From positions 1 through 6,617 of the forward strand of contig PMDE01000082.1 of the NCBI GenBank assembly GCA_003154335.1: 6,617 nt of DNA, given 5' to 3'. The notes under the pieces are model-generated. The model was not told the DNA's origin. It ran no database searches and saw only the letters and a list, made by a program, of their open reading frames with translations. The stretch is from Methanoregula sp. GTDB lineage: Archaea > Halobacteriota > Methanomicrobia > Methanomicrobiales > Methanospirillaceae. Below are positions 4,444 through 6,617 of this stretch, piece by piece (positions within the stretch are counted from its first letter, which is position 1; the number at the start of each line of letters is the position of its first letter). The position numbers and the translations under genes were made by a program.

Positions 4444-4697
4444 ATTCAAAACGGCAGTATTTCATAAAACCCGGGCGATTCACCTTAGGGTCATCGTTTC
4501 TGATAAAATTTGACGGCCAATATTCATATTGGGGCAGTGAATCTCATAGATGGATTTGTGATTCAACCCTCTTTAAACAGCAATGGGTTGACGATAATTG
4601 TATATCCATCACTGAAATGGAGGCAAATAAAATTATCAGGGGAGGAGCGCCCCCGGTGAATTATCAACGGGTAAATCCTAAAATGACAAGAATATAA
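4440..4697 (+). CDS. 85-residue operon protein of unknown function
   Basis: Third gene, with its ATG at 4440 inside the ATGA overlap and TAA at 4695-4697. An in-frame ATG at 4428 exists but would overlap the preceding gene by 16 bases, so the overlap start is preferred. The protein is soluble, aromatic and probably beta-rich in its first half (YFIKPGRFTLGSSFLIKFDG, then QYSYWGSESHRWICDS), followed by ISITEMEANKIIRGGAPP and a basic end. It has two isolated cysteines and no recognised domain. Co-translation with a zinc ribbon and a small helical protein suggests a complex or a regulated pair, but this is inference. A TTTTCTGACAG tract follows without a clear hairpin. Confidence 0.7.
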   Translation: MNSKRQYFIKPGRFTLGSSFLIKFDGQYSYWGSESHRWICDSTLFKQQWVDDNCISITEMEANKIIRGGAPPVNYQRVNPKMTRI

Positions 4698-4798
4698 TTT
4701 TCTGACAGAATGACTCTGGATCCAAATCAGACCTTAACCCTCTGACAGTACGCTGCCATAGACCATAGATAAATACAGACGATCATATTCGCATCACC

Positions 4799-5098
4799 GG
4801 AAATACAGGACAATAAACCCCCGATGGACGTTGTATTGAACTCAAAATACAGAGACGTTAAGAACATCCGGCTCTTGAAAAACGGAAATAAAATAAGGTA
4901 AATATTCTTTGGAAAATTTGCTTTTTTTAAAAAACCATATTATCTTTATCAGGACAGGTAAACCGCAGGAAAGTCCTGGATAGACTATATCACAGCGGGA
5001 AGTCGTCAGGGTCTTCCCTTATCAGGTATCTCCAATGATAAATTTCGCTGAAGTTCATTTTTTGATGATCTTTTGATCTTCATATTCTGTGTTCTGTT
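4799..5098 (+). repeat. Intergenic repeat element, copy B
   Basis: About 300 bp aligning with 3161-3458 in direct orientation, with nearly identical length and the same internal order: diverged 5' part, TATA-like block (4922-4934), conserved core from 4949, six-T run (5058-5063), and a short 3' tail including TTCTGTT. The 38-bp exact block is 4999-5036. A 3-bp insertion relative to copy A sits between the TATA-like block and the core. It is separated from the operon by about 100 bp (4698-4798) in which I see only the octamer TCTGACAG twice. It ends 200 bp before the oxidoreductase gene. Confidence 0.8.
4952..5063 (+). ncRNA. Candidate small RNA in repeat copy B
   Basis: This is the counterpart of the candidate in copy A. 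TTTTAAAA centred near 4928 predicts a start around 4953-4957, and the six-T run ends at 5063. The first stem, CAGGAC (4950-4955) with GTCCTG (4973-4978), is identical to copy A. The second stem is perfect here: GGGAAG (4997-5002) with CTTCCC (5013-5018) around the same 10-nt loop. The loop of stem 1 keeps its 17-nt length although its sequence differs. Both stems thus survive in two diverged copies. The alternative is a leader of the downstream oxidoreductase gene. Confidence 0.45.
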
Positions 5099-5298
5099 GA
5101 CGTATAGGGTACCGACAGGATAAGATGTATATAGTATCCCGCAAAAGTGAGACTTGTTTTGACAGGGATTTTAAAAATTTCAGGTATTTTTGTCCCGACC
5201 AAACGACGTAGTGTCTGAAACCATCGAATATTGTTGTTATTGTTGTAAAGAACGATTATAACAAGCCATTTATGAAAAAATCTTAGCGTGAAAGTAAT
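5099..5298 (+). promoter_or_regulatory. Upstream region of the oxidoreductase gene with TATA candidates
   Basis: Two TATA-like sites are visible: ATTATAAC (5255-5262), which would give a leader of about 15 nt, and TTTATGAAA (5269-5277), which would start transcription almost at the ATG at 5299. A further TATA-like GTATATAG lies near 5128. No strong Shine-Dalgarno precedes the ATG, which favours leaderless initiation. No coding frame is seen in this stretch. Confidence 0.4.
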
Positions 5299-6617
5299 AT
5301 GAAGGAATATGATATCTGTGTCATCGGTGCAGGTGCGGCCGGTCTTGTTGCTGCATCAGCGGCAAACCGATCAGGAGCCAGGACAGCTTTGGTTGAAAGA
5401 GATCAGATCGGCGGAGAATGTCTCCACGTAGGATGTATCCCCAGCAAGACTTTTCTCTATTCTGCAAATCTGTATAAAAGTATGAAGAATGCCGAACAGT
5501 ATGGGCTCCCGGCCTGTCGCGCCGGCACTCCGGAAATGGGAAAGGTGATGGCCCATGTCCGAAATGTTATAGACTCCATCATTCAATATGAGAACGGGGA
5601 TGCCTATCAAAAAATGGGCATTGATGTTTATATCGGAAAAAATCACTTTGTGTCAAAGAATATTCTGTCCGTGAATGGCAATGAACTATTTTCGAAGTAT
5701 TTCGTGATCTGTACCGGGTCTTCTGCCCTGGTTCCAGCTTTGGATGGATTAGAGGATATACCCTACCTGACCAATAAAAATTTCTGGGACCAGAAAACGC
5801 TCCCTGAGAGAACCCTTATCCTTGGTGCCGGTCCAATTGGGATTGAACTTGGACAGGCACTCCAGAGACTCGGCTCTGAAGTATATATCACCATGCGGTC
5901 AGGCAGAATACTGCAAAAGGAGGATGCCGGGATTGCAGAAGAAATGAAAAAAATCCTCCAGAATGATGGCGTGCAGTTTCTTGAAAATACTACGGTGATG
6001 GGATTTAAAAGGGAGAATTCCCGTATCATTGCCCGCTATTCAAGAAACGGATCGGAAAAGGAACTGGTTGTGGACACGGTTATTGTAGCCACCGGCAGAA
6101 AGCCAAACATCGAAGAACTGAATCTGGAGAATGCAGGTGTTGTATACAAAAAAGAAGGAATTCTCGTCAATGACGAGCTGATGACGACCACAGACAATAT
6201 TTATGCATGTGGCGATGTGATCGGAAAATATCTTTTCACGCAGGCAGCATCCTTATACGCCAGGATTGCCGTAAATAACATCATAAAAAGCGAGAAAATG
6301 ACCATCTCCGGAAATGCCATGCCCTGGGTTATCTTTACCAATCCGGAACTTGCCCATGTTGGTTTCACGGAAGATGAAGCGAGAGAGAAATTTGGAGATG
6401 TTAATATCATTCACCTTGATACCGTGTTTGGTCGTTTAAGGACTGAAAATTCGACAAAGGTTTTTCTTAAAATTATACTTACCAAAGATGACACCATTGT
6501 TGGTGCACATGCAATCGGAACCGGTGCAGGAGAATACATACAGAACCTGACACTTGCAATTCAGGACCATATCTCGGTAAAGCAGATTGCCGAGACAATA
6601 TATCCCTACCCCACCTT
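5299..6617 (+). CDS. FAD/NAD(P) disulfide oxidoreductase, MerA/Lpd-like (3' end missing)
   Basis: The open frame from ATG 5299 to the window edge gives 439 residues; family members are usually about 450-480, so only the C-terminal few tens are lost. It is a cytoplasmic homodimeric flavoenzyme that moves electrons between NAD(P)H and a substrate through a redox-active disulfide. Visible in order: FAD-binding GAGAAG (10-15), active site GGECLHVGCIPSKT (38-51; Cys41 and Cys46), NAD(P)-binding GAGPIGIELG (176-185), ATGRKPN (264-270), second FAD motif IYACGDV (301-307) and dimerisation domain from about 341 (MPWVIFTNPELAHVGF). The end, AETIYPYPT, resembles mercuric reductase-like members, which carry Tyr where lipoamide dehydrogenase has His. 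No N-terminal heavy-metal domain is present, and the C-terminal cysteines needed for Hg(II) reduction would lie outside the window. No lipoamide-complex genes are nearby, so the substrate is undetermined. Confidence 0.93.
   Translation, partial: MKEYDICVIGAGAAGLVAASAANRSGARTALVERDQIGGECLHVGCIPSKTFLYSANLYKSMKNAEQYGLPACRAGTPEMGKVMAHVRNVIDSIIQYENGDAYQKMGIDVYIGKNHFVSKNILSVNGNELFSKYFVICTGSSALVPALDGLEDIPYLTNKNFWDQKTLPERTLILGAGPIGIELGQALQRLGSEVYITMRSGRILQKEDAGIAEEMKKILQNDGVQFLENTTVMGFKRENSRIIARYSRNGSEKELVVDTVIVATGRKPNIEELNLENAGVVYKKEGILVNDELMTTTDNIYACGDVIGKYLFTQAASLYARIAVNNIIKSEKMTISGNAMPWVIFTNPELAHVGFTEDEAREKFGDVNIIHLDTVFGRLRTENSTKVFLKIILTKDDTIVGAHAIGTGAGEYIQNLTLAIQDHISVKQIAETIYPYPT

Noticed and set aside
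5034..5052. Box C/D-like TGATAAA and CTGA in copy B
   Set aside because: The C box is imperfect, and both boxes are changed in copy A (AATAAAT, CTTA), so a C/D guide RNA is unlikely.
3161..5098. Repeat copies as insertion-sequence remnants or MITEs
   Set aside because: No terminal inverted repeats, target-site duplications or transposase fragments could be found at the ends of either copy. Not excluded, but not supported.
5371..6410. Several 69-91 codon minus-strand frames beneath the oxidoreductase gene
   Set aside because: They are antisense to a long frame with all expected flavoenzyme motifs.

Overview
The window looks like a stretch of a euryarchaeal, probably methanogen, chromosome, with Methanomicrobiales the best guess. 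This is inferred from gene style: archaeal TATA-type promoters about 25 bp upstream of start codons (several apparently leaderless), oligo-T ends, Thr-rich archaeal lipoproteins, a CPRCKS-type zinc ribbon and a DUF1059-like protein. No rRNA, tRNA, CRISPR array, transposase or integrase was recognised.

Layout. Positions 1-66 look like the 3' end of a plus-strand gene entering from the left. A two-TM SHOCT-domain protein (185-514) is followed by a gene-free stretch holding a large compound palindrome (583-649). Next comes an exported FKBP/SlyD-type prolyl isomerase lipoprotein (818-1489). A small four-cysteine protein gene (1617-1802) follows; it carries an in-frame TAG at codon 22. It converges on a minus-strand fasciclin (FAS1) lipoprotein (1931-2605) that has five 9-residue Thr/Pro repeats and a good intrinsic terminator.

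The middle carries small genes: a conserved-looking protein of unknown function (2928-3158, probably with a frameshifted 5' end from 2849), a DUF1059-like protein (3593-3823), and a compact three-gene operon of microproteins (4145-4697: zinc ribbon, then two unknowns) joined by two ATGA stop/start overlaps behind a leaderless promoter. The right end holds a FAD/NAD(P) disulfide oxidoreductase of the lipoamide dehydrogenase/mercuric reductase superfamily (5299 to the window end, C-terminus cut off).

The most unusual feature is a roughly 300-bp intergenic sequence present twice in direct orientation (3161-3458 and 4799-5098). Each copy has the same architecture: an AT-rich TATA-like box, a strongly conserved core of about 115 nt with two potential hairpins, and a final run of T. 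This fits a pair of sibling small RNAs, or a shared structured leader upstream of the DUF1059-like gene and the oxidoreductase gene. The second theme is three disrupted small genes close together (an in-frame TAG at 1680 and probable single-base frameshifts near 2926 and 3635), which could reflect decay, recoding or sequence error. Functionally, the two lipoproteins and the SHOCT protein act at the cell envelope; the other genes show no shared pathway.
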